Of a DNA stretch of 35,347 bases, positions 1-8,305 are shown piece after piece. Every line of letters starts with the position of its first letter. Position 1 is the stretch's first letter. The notes beneath the pieces are model-generated. The model was not told the origin of the DNA, did no database searches, and saw nothing but the letters and a program-made list of their open reading frames with translations. This DNA is from JBKEAJ01 sp047972135. Its GTDB lineage: Bacteria > Bacteroidota > Bacteroidia > Bacteroidales > Prolixibacteraceae. Both the position numbers and the translations under genes were made by a program. The DNA lies in contig JBKEAJ010000112.1 in NCBI GenBank assembly GCA_047972135.1, positions 1 to 35,347 of the forward strand, given 5' to 3'.

Positions 1-126
1 CATGCTCAAATCTAAAGCCAAAAGGTATTGAAACGTAAAATGAACTAACAAAGGACACATTTGGGCTTTTAGGTTTTGAAGATACAATCCATCCTTAAAA
101 GAATACCAAATAAGTAATGACAGCAG

Positions 127-184
127 ATACCCAAATATACTTTTAGAAGGTGCTTAAAAAAATTACAGGAATATATTTGGGTAT
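127..184. repeat. 13-bp perfect inverted repeat
   Basis: The arms ATACCCAAATATA (127-139) and TATATTTGGGTAT (172-184) are exact reverse complements with a 32-base AT-rich spacer, followed by TTTT. It could be a transcription terminator hairpin with a long loop, a protein-binding site pair, or chance in AT-rich DNA. Confidence 0.5.
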
Positions 185-325
185 TTTCAACACTCAAAGA
201 TTGTTAATATCGTAATGATTTTATTCACCATAATAATCATCACATTATTAATCATATACAAGTCCCTACAACAATGAAACCTCAATCTTATCGAGCACAA
301 TACTGATTACTACGTCCCTCTCGGT

Positions 326-352
326 CGTCATTGCGAGCGTTAGCGTGGCAAT
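326..352 (+). repeat. Half copy of the genome repeat hairpin core
   Basis: This stretch matches the first about 25 bases of the 75-base repeat core seen at 5461-5534, 10454-10528 and 25928-26002, in the same plus-strand orientation. The second half of the core is missing and the sequence continues as AATTAAACTCTAAAC, a string that recurs near 5756. It is probably a decayed or truncated element. Confidence 0.7.
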
Positions 353-403
353 TAAACTCTAAACCCGTATTTATATCATTACCCATTTCTAAGCCTTTTC
401 CTC

Positions 404-1495
404 TCACATATACTCCTCAAAGGGTATTTCCAGCTGTATATATCTGGCAATGGGCAAGATATTTATATCTTCAATGGCAAGATTGAGGCTAACTCCTAGT
501 AGTCTTATGGGCTTTTCTTTGTCTCGGTTTTCCATCAAGAGCTGTTTGGCAATTTGGAAGAAATCGGAGTCGGCAGTCAGTTTCTCATCAAAGCTCTTTG
601 CACGTGTAATCTGAGTAAAGTCGGCGTATTTTATTTTTAGTGTTGCCGTTCTGCCTTCTGCATTGCGTCGTTTTAGTCGGATTTGCAATTCTTTGGTAAT
701 AAGCAGCAGTCTTTTTTCGAGTTCATTTTCGTCGGATATATCTTCAAAAAAAGTTCGTTCCACACCGATAGACTTCCTAATTCTATTGGCATTAACAGGT
801 CGCTCGTCTACCCCACGTGCAATATCATAAAAGAATGCTCCACGCTTACCAAAATGCGTAACAAGTTCATTTTTAGTCATTTTCTTCAAATCTCGACCAA
901 ATAGAATACCCAAATCATTCATTCGTTTGGCGGTAGCCTTCCCCACTCCAAAGAACTTGTTAATAGGGAGCTGCTCCACATATTCCTCTCCATGCTTTGG
1001 TGTGATTACAAACACACCGTTGGGTTTATTCACATCCGAGGCTGTTTTAGCAAGGAATTTGCAATAGGACACACCCGCCGAAGCCGTCAGACTCAGCTCC
1101 TCAAATATCTCTTTTCGTATTCTGTTAGCTATAATCGTTGCCGAAGGTTGATTTATTTTATTCTCCGTAAGGTCAAGAAAAGCCTCATCTAAGGACAAGG
1201 GTTCGACAATATCGGTATAGCGATGAAAAATGTCATGTATTTTGGCAGACACCGATTTATACACATCAAAACGTGGGTAAACCACCTGCAAATTCGGGCA
1301 TAGAGCTTTTGCACGAGTCATAGGCATAGCCGAGCGCACGCCATATTTTCTAGCTTCGTAGCTGGCAGCGGCAACCACACTTCTTGCACTTGCTCCACCC
1401 ACAGCAAGAGGCTTGCCACGAAGCTCGGGATTATCTCTTTGCTCCACTGAGGCAAAGAAAGCATCCATATCTATATGTATAATCTTTCTGTCCAC
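404..1495 (-). CDS. dinB: DNA polymerase IV (Y-family translesion polymerase)
   Basis: This 363-residue protein is a Y-family DNA polymerase that copies past damaged template bases at low fidelity. The N-terminus carries the family metal-binding motif (HIDMDAFFASVE, residues 7-18, with Asp9) and the second catalytic motif SLDEAFLD (101-108, with Asp103 and Glu104). Helix-hairpin-helix and little-finger regions follow. The C-terminus ends QLEIPFEEYM, which fits a QLxLF-type sliding-clamp-binding peptide. Length is normal for DinB and nothing is truncated. It stands alone on the minus strand, with a gene-free left edge downstream and a repeat-containing gap upstream. I see no obvious LexA-type operator. 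Confidence 0.97.
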   Translation of the reverse strand: MDRKIIHIDMDAFFASVEQRDNPELRGKPLAVGGASARSVVAAASYEARKYGVRSAMPMTRAKALCPNLQVVYPRFDVYKSVSAKIHDIFHRYTDIVEPLSLDEAFLDLTENKINQPSATIIANRIRKEIFEELSLTASAGVSYCKFLAKTASDVNKPNGVFVITPKHGEEYVEQLPINKFFGVGKATAKRMNDLGILFGRDLKKMTKNELVTHFGKRGAFFYDIARGVDERPVNANRIRKSIGVERTFFEDISDENELEKRLLLITKELQIRLKRRNAEGRTATLKIKYADFTQITRAKSFDEKLTADSDFFQIAKQLLMENRDKEKPIRLLGVSLNLAIEDINILPIARYIQLEIPFEEYM

Positions 1496-1656
1496 TTTTT
1501 CATTTCTGAGTCATCACTGCTGCTATCACCCGTCATTGCAAGCCCATGCCCACTAAAACACCACAACCCGCTAATTATCAAATCATTTCACTATCTCAAC
1601 ATCATTTTTAGAAGAACAATTTACGAATAAAAAATGAATTCCATACTGAAAATAGA

Positions 1657-1687
1657 CTTGTTAGTACTTACATATTTTATATATTTG
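1657..1687 (+). promoter_or_regulatory. Bacteroidota-type promoter before the DUF6364 remnant
   Basis: CTTG at 1657-1660 is followed after exactly 19 bases by TATATTTG at 1680-1687. This is one mismatch from the primary-sigma promoter pattern of Bacteroidota (TTTG, 19-21 bases, TAnnTTTG). It lies 19 bases before the ATG at 1707, so it fits the DUF6364 reading frame and possibly truA behind it. Confidence 0.55.
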
Positions 1688-1706
1688 CTCGTATAAAATC
1701 TGCATT

Positions 1707-1944
1707 ATGGATACAAAATTGACATTAAAACTTGATAAAACCGTTATTGCACATGCTAAAAAGTACGCATCAAACAGAAAAATCAGTTTATCCAAATTAG
1801 TTGAAAAATTATCTTAACTTCATGACTCACGAACAGGACGACGAATTTGAGATTTCTCATTTTGTGAAAATTATATCTAGTGGGACTAGTATCCCCTTAG
1901 ACACCGACTCAGAAGCAATTAGTCCTAATGCTTACAGCATATAG
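1707..1944 (+). pseudogene. DUF6364-family antitoxin, frameshifted remnant
   Basis: The frame opens with MDTKLTLKLDKTVIAHAKKY, the start typical of the small DUF6364 family (ribbon-helix-helix-like, usually toxin-antitoxin partners). It stops after 36 codons (1815-1817). The family sequence resumes one frame over, reading ENYLNFMTHEQDDEFEISHF and on to a TAG at 1942-1944. Dropping one A from the five-A run at 1804-1808 restores one 78-residue frame. The C-terminus (after about 1928) reads into a repeat-like string and lacks the usual basic tail, so the 3' end also looks replaced. No toxin gene is adjacent. A sequencing error in the A run is the main alternative to a true pseudogene. Confidence 0.7.
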
Positions 1945-1960
1945 CCTAGAGCATGTTACA

Positions 1961-2710
1961 ATGAGATATTTCATAGAACTAGCATATTGCGGCACGGCGT
2001 ACCATGGCTGGCAGATTCAGCCCTCCGCCAAATCGGTGCAAGAAACTATCGAGAAGGAGCTGTCTACCCTACTGCGTCAAGCGACAAGTATTGTCGGAGC
2101 AGGGCGAACCGACACAGGCGTACATGCCTCGTATTATGTTGCACATTTCGACTCACCACAAGAACTAGACAGCAAGCAAATTAAATTCAAGCTAAACTGC
2201 ATGCTGCCCACAGACATATCCATTTACAACATTGAGAAAGTAAATGACAATGCTCATGCTCGTTTTGATGCCGTTTCAAGGACATATAATTATTTTATAA
2301 ACAACACGAAGCATCCTTTTGGCAGGAACTTATTTTGGGATTTCCGACAGGATTTAGACATTGCACTAATGAACGATGGCTGTTCCTTTCTTGTCGGCAC
2401 TAAAGACTTTACTAGTTTCAGTAAGTTGCACACCGACGTAAATAACAATATCTGTGAGCTACAGTTTGCCGAATGGAGTAAGACAGAACACGGTTATAAA
2501 TTTGAGATAAGAGCCAATCGTTTTCTGCGCAACATGGTAAGAGCAATAGTAGGCACACTTGTAGAAGTCGGTTTACAAAAAATACCACCATCGGAAATTG
2601 AGGAAATACTAAGCAAAAAAAATCGTAAATTTGCAGGAACATCAGTACCTGCACAAGGTTTATTTCTAAGCGGTATTGAATACCCATTTCAAATCACAAT
2701 AGATAATTGA
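1961..2710 (+). CDS. truA: tRNA pseudouridine(38-40) synthase
   Basis: TruA converts uridines 38-40 of the tRNA anticodon arm to pseudouridine. With the ATG at 1961 the protein has 249 residues and begins MRYFIELAYCGTAYHGWQIQ, the normal family start. The catalytic aspartate sits in GAGRTDTGVHA (Asp51). The substrate-binding C-terminal half (NRFLRNMVRAIVGTL) is intact. An in-frame ATG at 1928 adds 11 residues (MLTAYSLEHVT) that lie in a repeat-like string and do not look like TruA, so I reject it. The frame overlaps nothing essential. It is followed after 56 bases by the DUF2027/Smr gene in the same direction, with no visible terminator, so the two may be cotranscribed. Confidence 0.96.
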   Translation: MRYFIELAYCGTAYHGWQIQPSAKSVQETIEKELSTLLRQATSIVGAGRTDTGVHASYYVAHFDSPQELDSKQIKFKLNCMLPTDISIYNIEKVNDNAHARFDAVSRTYNYFINNTKHPFGRNLFWDFRQDLDIALMNDGCSFLVGTKDFTSFSKLHTDVNNNICELQFAEWSKTEHGYKFEIRANRFLRNMVRAIVGTLVEVGLQKIPPSEIEEILSKKNRKFAGTSVPAQGLFLSGIEYPFQITIDN

Positions 2711-2766
2711 AAAAGAGGCTGTTAGTCCAAAAAACTAAAAATCCAAATATCTGAAAATCTAAAAAA

Positions 2767-3816
2767 ATGAGTACAATAAACATAGGCGACAGGGTAAAAT
2801 TTCTAAACAGCGTAGGCGGAGGAATAGTGAGAGGCTTCCAATCCAAATCGGTAGCATTGGTGGAGGACGAAGACGGCTTTGAAGTCCCTACCCTTGTCAG
2901 TGAACTAGTAAAGGATAATAGCGGGAGCTACAGCGCAACACCTCAGCACGACGACACTAGCACAACAGTTTTGCAAAGTCCTCAAGCTCCCGAGCAAGAA
3001 GTGTATGAGCCTATCATCATCGAGGGCAACGACAAGCCAAACTTCTTCGTAGCATTTGTTCCCACCGACACTAATAATCCTGTGGGTGGAGAGATAGAGC
3101 TATTCATAATAAACGACAGTAACTACACTCTTTTGTTTAATTACAGCAAAAAGCACGACGACACTTTCATCTCTGTCGAGTCTGGTGATATAGAGCCAAA
3201 TACAAAGCTCCTTATAGATAGTTACTCACAAAGTGATTTGCCGGATTTTCCAAAATTATATTTTCAGATTATTCCATTTTTATCAGAATCCAAAGAGCTG
3301 TCAAGCCCTTTCACTAAGGAGTTGGTGATAAGTCCCGTGAAGTTTTACAAAGAGAAGTCTTACCTTGAGAATGACTTTTTCAACGAGCATGCCATCATTT
3401 TCAGTCTGTCGAAAGACCTTGTGGCAGAAGACTTTGACAAAATCACCCAAGATGAATTTCGCAAAGTGCTAGCACAAAAGGAGCAGGAACCTACGCCCAA
3501 AAGGTCGGTCAACAAAAGAAAACGTACATCGGAGTTGATAGAGGTTGACTTGCATATCCACGAAATACTCGACGATTTTTTGGGTTTGAGCAATCACGAG
3601 ATGCTTGAAATACAGCTTGAGCGTTTCAATAATGAGATGAAGGACGCTATCGCCAACAAAGTCAGAAAGATAGTATTTATTCATGGTGTAGGAGCAGGCA
3701 AGTTAAAGATGGAAATCCTGAATGAGCTAAAACGCAAATACGCTAAATATTCATATCAAGATGCATCTTTTAAGGAGTACGGTTTTGGAGCAACCATGGT
3801 GAATTTAATGAGATAA
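2767..3816 (+). CDS. DUF2027 and Smr domain protein
   Basis: This 349-residue cytoplasmic protein is a Bacteroidota-specific DUF2027 family member. Residues 5-45 form a small KOW/Tudor-like strand-rich segment (GDRVKFLNSVGGGIVRGF), reminiscent of the MutS2 N-terminal to Smr linker. Residues about 90-235 form the DUF2027 core. Residues about 258-349 form an Smr domain with the DLHIHE motif (261-266) and the HGVGAGKL motif (306-313, a variant of HGxGxG). Smr domains cut or bind branched nucleic acids or RNA, and recent work ties them to stalled-ribosome rescue; the role of this architecture is not known to me. A basic linker (KRSVNKRKR, 245-253) precedes Smr. It ends 7 bases from the convergent glycosidase gene. 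Confidence 0.85.
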   Translation: MSTINIGDRVKFLNSVGGGIVRGFQSKSVALVEDEDGFEVPTLVSELVKDNSGSYSATPQHDDTSTTVLQSPQAPEQEVYEPIIIEGNDKPNFFVAFVPTDTNNPVGGEIELFIINDSNYTLLFNYSKKHDDTFISVESGDIEPNTKLLIDSYSQSDLPDFPKLYFQIIPFLSESKELSSPFTKELVISPVKFYKEKSYLENDFFNEHAIIFSLSKDLVAEDFDKITQDEFRKVLAQKEQEPTPKRSVNKRKRTSELIEVDLHIHEILDDFLGLSNHEMLEIQLERFNNEMKDAIANKVRKIVFIHGVGAGKLKMEILNELKRKYAKYSYQDASFKEYGFGATMVNLMR

Positions 3817-3823
3817 ATTAGCA

Positions 3824-5305
3824 TCATTTGATTTTCAATTTCAAATCGACAGGAGCAGTGAGTTTGCTCTCATTTCCCAAGCGGTCGACAGCTGAAACAC
3901 GAAGTTTATATTTTTTGTTTTTTGCACCCTTCACTTTCTCAAAGTCAATACGGCTCTCGCGCGTTGTTTTATATATAAACTTGGCATTTTCCTTGTCGAA
4001 GTCGGCATCTGCATCATAAAGATAAACAAGATAGCTACACTTTTCGGCAGATGAATTTCTCCATTCTACTGATTTCTTATCACTTTGCGTGATAGTTGGA
4101 GCGGCAGGAGCTTCGTCATCCAGCCAGGGCATTAGTGGTTGCAGTGCAGGTTTGCTTAACATTCCACCCTTTAGTGTTTTCTGCAAGCCCAGCAGGTCTC
4201 TATTCAGGTGCTTTGCACTAAACATTGCAAAACCATCAATACCATAGCTACGGGATTTCTCAATTTGCTCAAGTATCTCTTTTGGGTTTCCCCAATCTTT
4301 ATTGTTATTGTCCGAGTTCAACTTGTACAGTCCCAATCCCAGATAGTAGTTTCTATCGGCACACTGTCGTTTCCACCAATCGCTCAACACATCGAAGCCA
4401 GCATAGGGGTTACTTCTAGCCCAATATATTTGTACTGCAACGTAATCCAGCCATCCCATTCTAGCCCAGTAAGGCACATCGGCGTATAGGTCGTCGTACA
4501 ACTGCACTCCACCACGGGTAGCAGAACCCTCCTCGTCGGTAGAGGCATTTCGCCACACTCCGAAGGGACTGATACCAAACTTTACATAAGGCTTAATGCT
4601 TTTCATGGAAGCGTTTACACTCCTTATAAAGCTATTGATATTAGCTCTTCTCCACTCTGCCAAAGTCTTTGTTGTATCTAGCCTGTCCGCAAACTGAGCC
4701 GAGTCGTCGAATTTCTGTCCTGAAACGGGATAAGGATAAAAATAATCGTCAAAATGCACGCCGTCGATATCGTATTTCTCCACCACTTCGGATACTATTT
4801 TTGTAACATAATCGGAGACTTCTTTTATTCCAGGATTTAGATATTTCTTTCCGCCATACTCCACTATCCAGTCGGGTCTAAACTTCTCGACATGCGCTTG
4901 TCCGTGTTCGGAAGTCAGGTTCATGGACACCCTGTATGGATTCATCCATGCATGAAACTCCATATTTCTTTTGTGTGTCTCCTCAATCCAGAAAGCGAGA
5001 GGGTCGTAGCCAGGGTCTTCACCTTCCGTTCCCGTGAGATATTTCGACCAAGGCGCAAGTTGAGTTTTGTACAAAGCATCGCCTGCACAACGCACCTGAA
5101 ATATAACCGTATTGAAATTCATGGTAGCCATTGTATCAAGAATAGCAAGCGCCTCTTGCTTCTGTTGTTCTACAGATAGTCCTGCTTTTGAAGGCCAATC
5201 AATATTAGCCACAGTTGCCACCCATAGCCCTCGAAATTCGCGCTTTTGGGAGAATACAGAAGTTACTATTAATAGAAGTATTATAAGGATATTTATTCGT
5301 TTCAT
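3824..5305 (-). CDS. Secreted GHL10/DUF187 glycoside hydrolase-like protein
   Basis: This 493-residue protein has a signal peptide (residues 1-19, hydrophobic core INILIILLLIVTSVFS, cleavage before QK) and a TIM-barrel domain of the glycosyl-hydrolase-like 10 family (DUF187, YngK type) over about 21-340. Diagnostic stretches are REFRGLWVATVANIDWP (22-38), HAWMNPYR (118-125) and DGVHFDDYF (181-189) with paired aspartates. Relatives act on peptidoglycan-like or other glycans, including lytic or denuded-glycan hydrolases, but the substrate is not certain. A fibronectin-III-like domain fills about 395-493. The start ATG lies in the string ATAAACAGATGAAACGAA, which is repeated 90 bases upstream at the end of a repeat element (see 5396-5547). 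Confidence 0.85.
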   Translation of the reverse strand: MKRINILIILLLIVTSVFSQKREFRGLWVATVANIDWPSKAGLSVEQQKQEALAILDTMATMNFNTVIFQVRCAGDALYKTQLAPWSKYLTGTEGEDPGYDPLAFWIEETHKRNMEFHAWMNPYRVSMNLTSEHGQAHVEKFRPDWIVEYGGKKYLNPGIKEVSDYVTKIVSEVVEKYDIDGVHFDDYFYPYPVSGQKFDDSAQFADRLDTTKTLAEWRRANINSFIRSVNASMKSIKPYVKFGISPFGVWRNASTDEEGSATRGGVQLYDDLYADVPYWARMGWLDYVAVQIYWARSNPYAGFDVLSDWWKRQCADRNYYLGLGLYKLNSDNNNKDWGNPKEILEQIEKSRSYGIDGFAMFSAKHLNRDLLGLQKTLKGGMLSKPALQPLMPWLDDEAPAAPTITQSDKKSVEWRNSSAEKCSYLVYLYDADADFDKENAKFIYKTTRESRIDFEKVKGAKNKKYKLRVSAVDRLGNESKLTAPVDLKLKIK

Positions 5306-5395
5306 CTGTTTATAATTTGTTTTTTAATTGCCACATGTATCTCGCCAATATAATCATTATCGTATGTGATAACTTGTTCTCATGGTTCGTTTCAT

Positions 5396-5547
5396 CTGTT
5401 TATCTTTTGCAATAAGCTGTAAGCTATAGGCTTTATGCTTTTGCTGTTTTTAATCATCTTTCATTGTGAGCGTAGCGTGGCAATCTGCTCTTTGTTGCAG
5501 GAGATTGCTTCGTCGCCAGCTTCTCGCAATGACGTTCGTTTATTTGG
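5396..5547 (-). repeat. Composite repeat element, copy A
   Basis: Copy A has a 75-base-class hairpin core (5461-5534). On its left is a flank containing GCAATAAGCTGTAAGC and CTTTATGCTTTTGCTG; on its right is TTCGTTTATTTGG. The left flank end, read on the minus strand, is CTTATTGCAAAAGATAAACA followed by G and ATGAAACGAA. The element therefore ends 9 bases before an ATG-AAA (5395), exactly as copies B and C do. In this copy that ATG opens only 12 codons, and the same start context recurs 90 bases on at the true glycosidase start. Strand is given by the flank orientation; the core reads on plus. Confidence 0.8.
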
Positions 5548-5596
5548 CTGTTATCTATTGTATAAATCTATTATCTAAACCTCAAACAGCCACCAC

Positions 5597-5717
5597 CTCC
5601 CCCTTCGGGTACTTCTTCTTCGCAGGGGGAGAGTTTTTAAATCCCCTCCTCGTGGAGGAGGGGTGCCGCAGGCGGGGTAGTTTTTATTTTTATTATTCCT
5701 CCAGCTAAAGCAGGAGG
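5597..5717. repeat. Three tandem hairpin repeats
   Basis: There are three separate stems. The first is 5597-5603 with 5635-5641 (CTCCCCC/GGGGGAG). The second is 5643-5651 with 5655-5663 (CCCCTCCTC, loop GTG, GAGGAGGGG), a perfect 9-bp stem with a 3-base loop. The third is 5698-5702 with 5713-5717 (CCTCC/GGAGG), with an inner GCT/AGC pair. The first two are GC-rich and unlike the surrounding AT-rich DNA. They look like dispersed intergenic palindromes rather than a single terminator, although the tight second hairpin followed later by a T-rich stretch could terminate plus-strand transcription. Confidence 0.6.
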
Positions 5718-5870
5718 CTATTCATCAATCCTCATAATTCATTAAACTTCAAGCAATTAAACTCTAAACTATTAAACAGTTCAACAGGGCTGTTTGCTTA
5801 AAGCGTACGGCATATAGCATTTTTAAATCTTAAACAGTTCAACTATTAAACAACTAAACCTTGTATTGTA

Positions 5871-8291
5871 TTAAATATTACTCACTCTCATAATGTCGGC
5901 AAAAACTCCGGCAGCGGTAACGGAATCGCCTGCTCCATAGCCTTTTATCTGCAATGGCAGAACGTTGTATCTTTCGGTGGTGAATAGTATCAAGTTGTTG
6001 CTATCGGCAATATCATAAAATGGATGCGACTCATCGACTTCAACAAGCTCCACCACACCTTTAGCGTTCTCGAACTTAGCAACATAACGCCACTTTTTCC
6101 CTCTACTTTCCACCGCACTCCTCTGTTCTTCAAATGTAGAGTCGTATTCTTCGAGGCTTGTCCAGAAGTCTTCAAGACTACCATCGAAAAGCTCTTGCGG
6201 AATAAATTTCTGAGCCTCGACTTCTGCCATTTCTATTTCATAGCCTGCCACCCTAGCCAATATCACGAGTTTCTTGATAACATCGCTACCACTAAGGTCG
6301 ATGCGGGGGTCGGGTTCGGCGAAGCCTTTTTCCATAGACAGTCTTACAGCCTTACTAAGCGGGACTTTTGAGCTAATGGTATTAAAAATAAAATTCAGTG
6401 TTCCTGATAGGGCAGCTTCAATTTTGACAATTTTGTCGCCTGAGTTAATCAAATCGTTAAGGGTGGTAATAATGGGTAGACCTGCGCCCACATTGGTTTC
6501 AAAAAAGAATTTAACACCTCGTTGGGTTGCTCTGCGCATTATTCGTGTAAAATCCTTTTGATTTGATGATGCCACAAACTTATTGGCGGCAACGACAGAT
6601 ATATTATTGTTTATCAAGTTATAATATAAATCGGTTACAGCATTTAGAGCTGTACAATCTACAAATACGGAATTAAACAAATTCAGCTCAATTGCTTTAT
6701 CTGCAAACAGCGTAATATCAGAGCTTAAATCCGAACTTAACAGTTTGTCTACAGCTTCGTTGGGTGCTATACCGTCAACATCAAAAAGCATCTTTTTTGA
6801 ATTGGCAATCCCTACCAGTTTCAACTTCAGATTTTTACTTTTAAGCAGCTTGTCTTGTTGTCCCGAGAGCTGAACCAGCAACTGTTTCCCAACAGTTCCA
6901 ATACCCAACAAAAACACATTAAGCTCAGTGAACTGCGACAAGAAAAAAGCCTCATGCACCACGCTGATAGCTTTCTTCAATTCTTCTTTATTGATTACCC
7001 ACGACACACTATGTTCGCTGGCATCTTGGGCAATAGCTTTAGCATTGACACCATTCTTACCTAGGGCTCTAAACAGTTTTCCGGATATTCCGGGATAGTT
7101 TTTCATATGTTCGCCGACAATAGCGACAACGGCGACATCCTTATCAAAGGAGATAGTACTTATTTCCTTAAACTTCAACTCTGCCTCAAACTCTTTCATC
7201 AGTAGGCTTTCGGCAAGTACTGCGTCTTGACTGCTAATTACCACACTGACCGAGCTTTCCGACGATGCCTGCGAGAGCATATATGTAGTTATCGAATGCT
7301 TATGCAGCTGAGTTATCAAACGCAACACCACCTCACTACCACTCAGCAGTCCTGTCCCGTAAATGGTAATCATGCAAGAATCGTTAATAGAAGTAACGCC
7401 TTTCACGGGATATTCGGAATCTTTAGTACCATCTTTATTTATCACCGAGCCGTCATGTTCGGGGGCAAAAGTATTTTTAATGCTTATGGGGATTTCATAT
7501 TCCAGCACCGGCATAATGGTCGGCGGATATATGACCTTTGCGCCGAAATGCGCCAGCTCCATAGCTTCTGCATAGGTCAGCAAAGGAATAGTAAAAGCAT
7601 TTTTTATTATACGAGGGTCGGCAGTCATAAAGCCGTTTACATCCGTCCATATCTCTAGCATAGAAGCGTCAAGGGCAGCTGCAACAAGAGCTGCCGTATA
7701 GTCCGAGCCACCTCTGCCCAATGTTGTAGTATCACCTTTATCATTAGAGGCAATAAATCCTGCAAGTACAGAAATCTTATCGGTAGTTTTTATGGTATTG
7801 GACAAAATTTCATAAGTCCTGTCGATATTTACAACATTACGTCCCTTGTTTTTATGGGTTTTGAAAAGTTCTCGAGAATCGAACCATTGTGCGTTCAGGA
7901 GTTTTGCCATTATTTGCGAGGAGATAAGCTCTCCGTACGCCACAATCTTATCCATCGTACGGTCTGTTGCCTCTTTCAGAATAGCGATGCCATCCAACAA
8001 CTCTCCAAGTTCCTTGAGACAAACTTCAACTACGTCAAAAATATCGTTATCCTCAGGAAACAGTTGTTGAAGAGTCTTATAGTGAATATCATTGATAGCC
8101 TCAAATTCGGTTTGGTGGCTCAAAGTTGGCATTAGTGCCAGCTTCGTAGCCTTAATCAGCTTATTGGTAACTCCTCCCATTGCAGAAACAACAAGTACTA
8201 CCGGCTCATCCTGTGATTCTACAATATTTTTAACACGCAACATCGCCTCGGCACTTCCAACCGAAGTACCCCCGAATTTTAAAACCTTCAT
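5871..8291 (-). CDS. thrA: Bifunctional aspartokinase / homoserine dehydrogenase
   Basis: This 806-residue fusion catalyses the first step (aspartate phosphorylation) and third step (aspartate semialdehyde reduction to homoserine) of the threonine, methionine and lysine pathway. The kinase spans about 1-290 with KFGGTS (5-10) and GRGGSDYTA (192-200). Paired ACT regulatory domains span about 305-450. The dehydrogenase starts near 456 with the NAD(P)-binding GIGTVG (463-468) and includes the catalytic-domain signature EAALSGTLNFIFNT. The length equals the usual about 810-820 residues. It lies 14 bases behind recA on the same strand, so it is probably part of a bcp-recA-thrA transcript. I see no threonine/isoleucine leader peptide upstream. 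Confidence 0.97.
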   Translation of the reverse strand: MKVLKFGGTSVGSAEAMLRVKNIVESQDEPVVLVVSAMGGVTNKLIKATKLALMPTLSHQTEFEAINDIHYKTLQQLFPEDNDIFDVVEVCLKELGELLDGIAILKEATDRTMDKIVAYGELISSQIMAKLLNAQWFDSRELFKTHKNKGRNVVNIDRTYEILSNTIKTTDKISVLAGFIASNDKGDTTTLGRGGSDYTAALVAAALDASMLEIWTDVNGFMTADPRIIKNAFTIPLLTYAEAMELAHFGAKVIYPPTIMPVLEYEIPISIKNTFAPEHDGSVINKDGTKDSEYPVKGVTSINDSCMITIYGTGLLSGSEVVLRLITQLHKHSITTYMLSQASSESSVSVVISSQDAVLAESLLMKEFEAELKFKEISTISFDKDVAVVAIVGEHMKNYPGISGKLFRALGKNGVNAKAIAQDASEHSVSWVINKEELKKAISVVHEAFFLSQFTELNVFLLGIGTVGKQLLVQLSGQQDKLLKSKNLKLKLVGIANSKKMLFDVDGIAPNEAVDKLLSSDLSSDITLFADKAIELNLFNSVFVDCTALNAVTDLYYNLINNNISVVAANKFVASSNQKDFTRIMRRATQRGVKFFFETNVGAGLPIITTLNDLINSGDKIVKIEAALSGTLNFIFNTISSKVPLSKAVRLSMEKGFAEPDPRIDLSGSDVIKKLVILARVAGYEIEMAEVEAQKFIPQELFDGSLEDFWTSLEEYDSTFEEQRSAVESRGKKWRYVAKFENAKGVVELVEVDESHPFYDIADSNNLILFTTERYNVLPLQIKGYGAGDSVTAAGVFADIMRVSNI

Positions 8292-8305
8292 ATATTTACT
8301 TTGTC

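Larger units (their letters stand above)
1..403. other. Gene-free left edge with repeat debris
   Basis: I see no credible coding region here on either strand. Two things stand out. A perfect 13-base inverted repeat (127-139 and 172-184) is separated by 32 bases and followed by a short T run. A half copy of the genome repeat core described at 5461, 10454 and 25928 lies at about 326-352, running directly into a degenerate AT-rich tail. The inverted repeat could be a terminator for a gene left of the window, but this is not testable here. Confidence 0.5.
5306..5870. other. Gene-free island of palindromic repeats
   Basis: There is no credible gene in these 565 bases. From left to right it contains a 90-base spacer between two copies of the glycosidase start context, composite repeat copy A (5396-5547), and three further hairpins at 5597-5641, 5643-5663 and 5698-5717. 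A tail then follows made of repeated AAACAGTTCAAC and ATTAAAC strings (5760-5860). An 80-codon plus-strand frame at 5466-5708 runs straight through these palindromes and is not a gene. Confidence 0.75.

Noticed and set aside
5466..5708. 80-codon plus-strand frame in the gene-free island
   Set aside because: It is made of the repeat core and GC-rich hairpins, so it is an open frame by accident of palindromes.
7227..7658. 143-codon plus-strand frame
   Set aside because: It is antisense to thrA; the residues look like reverse-strand noise.
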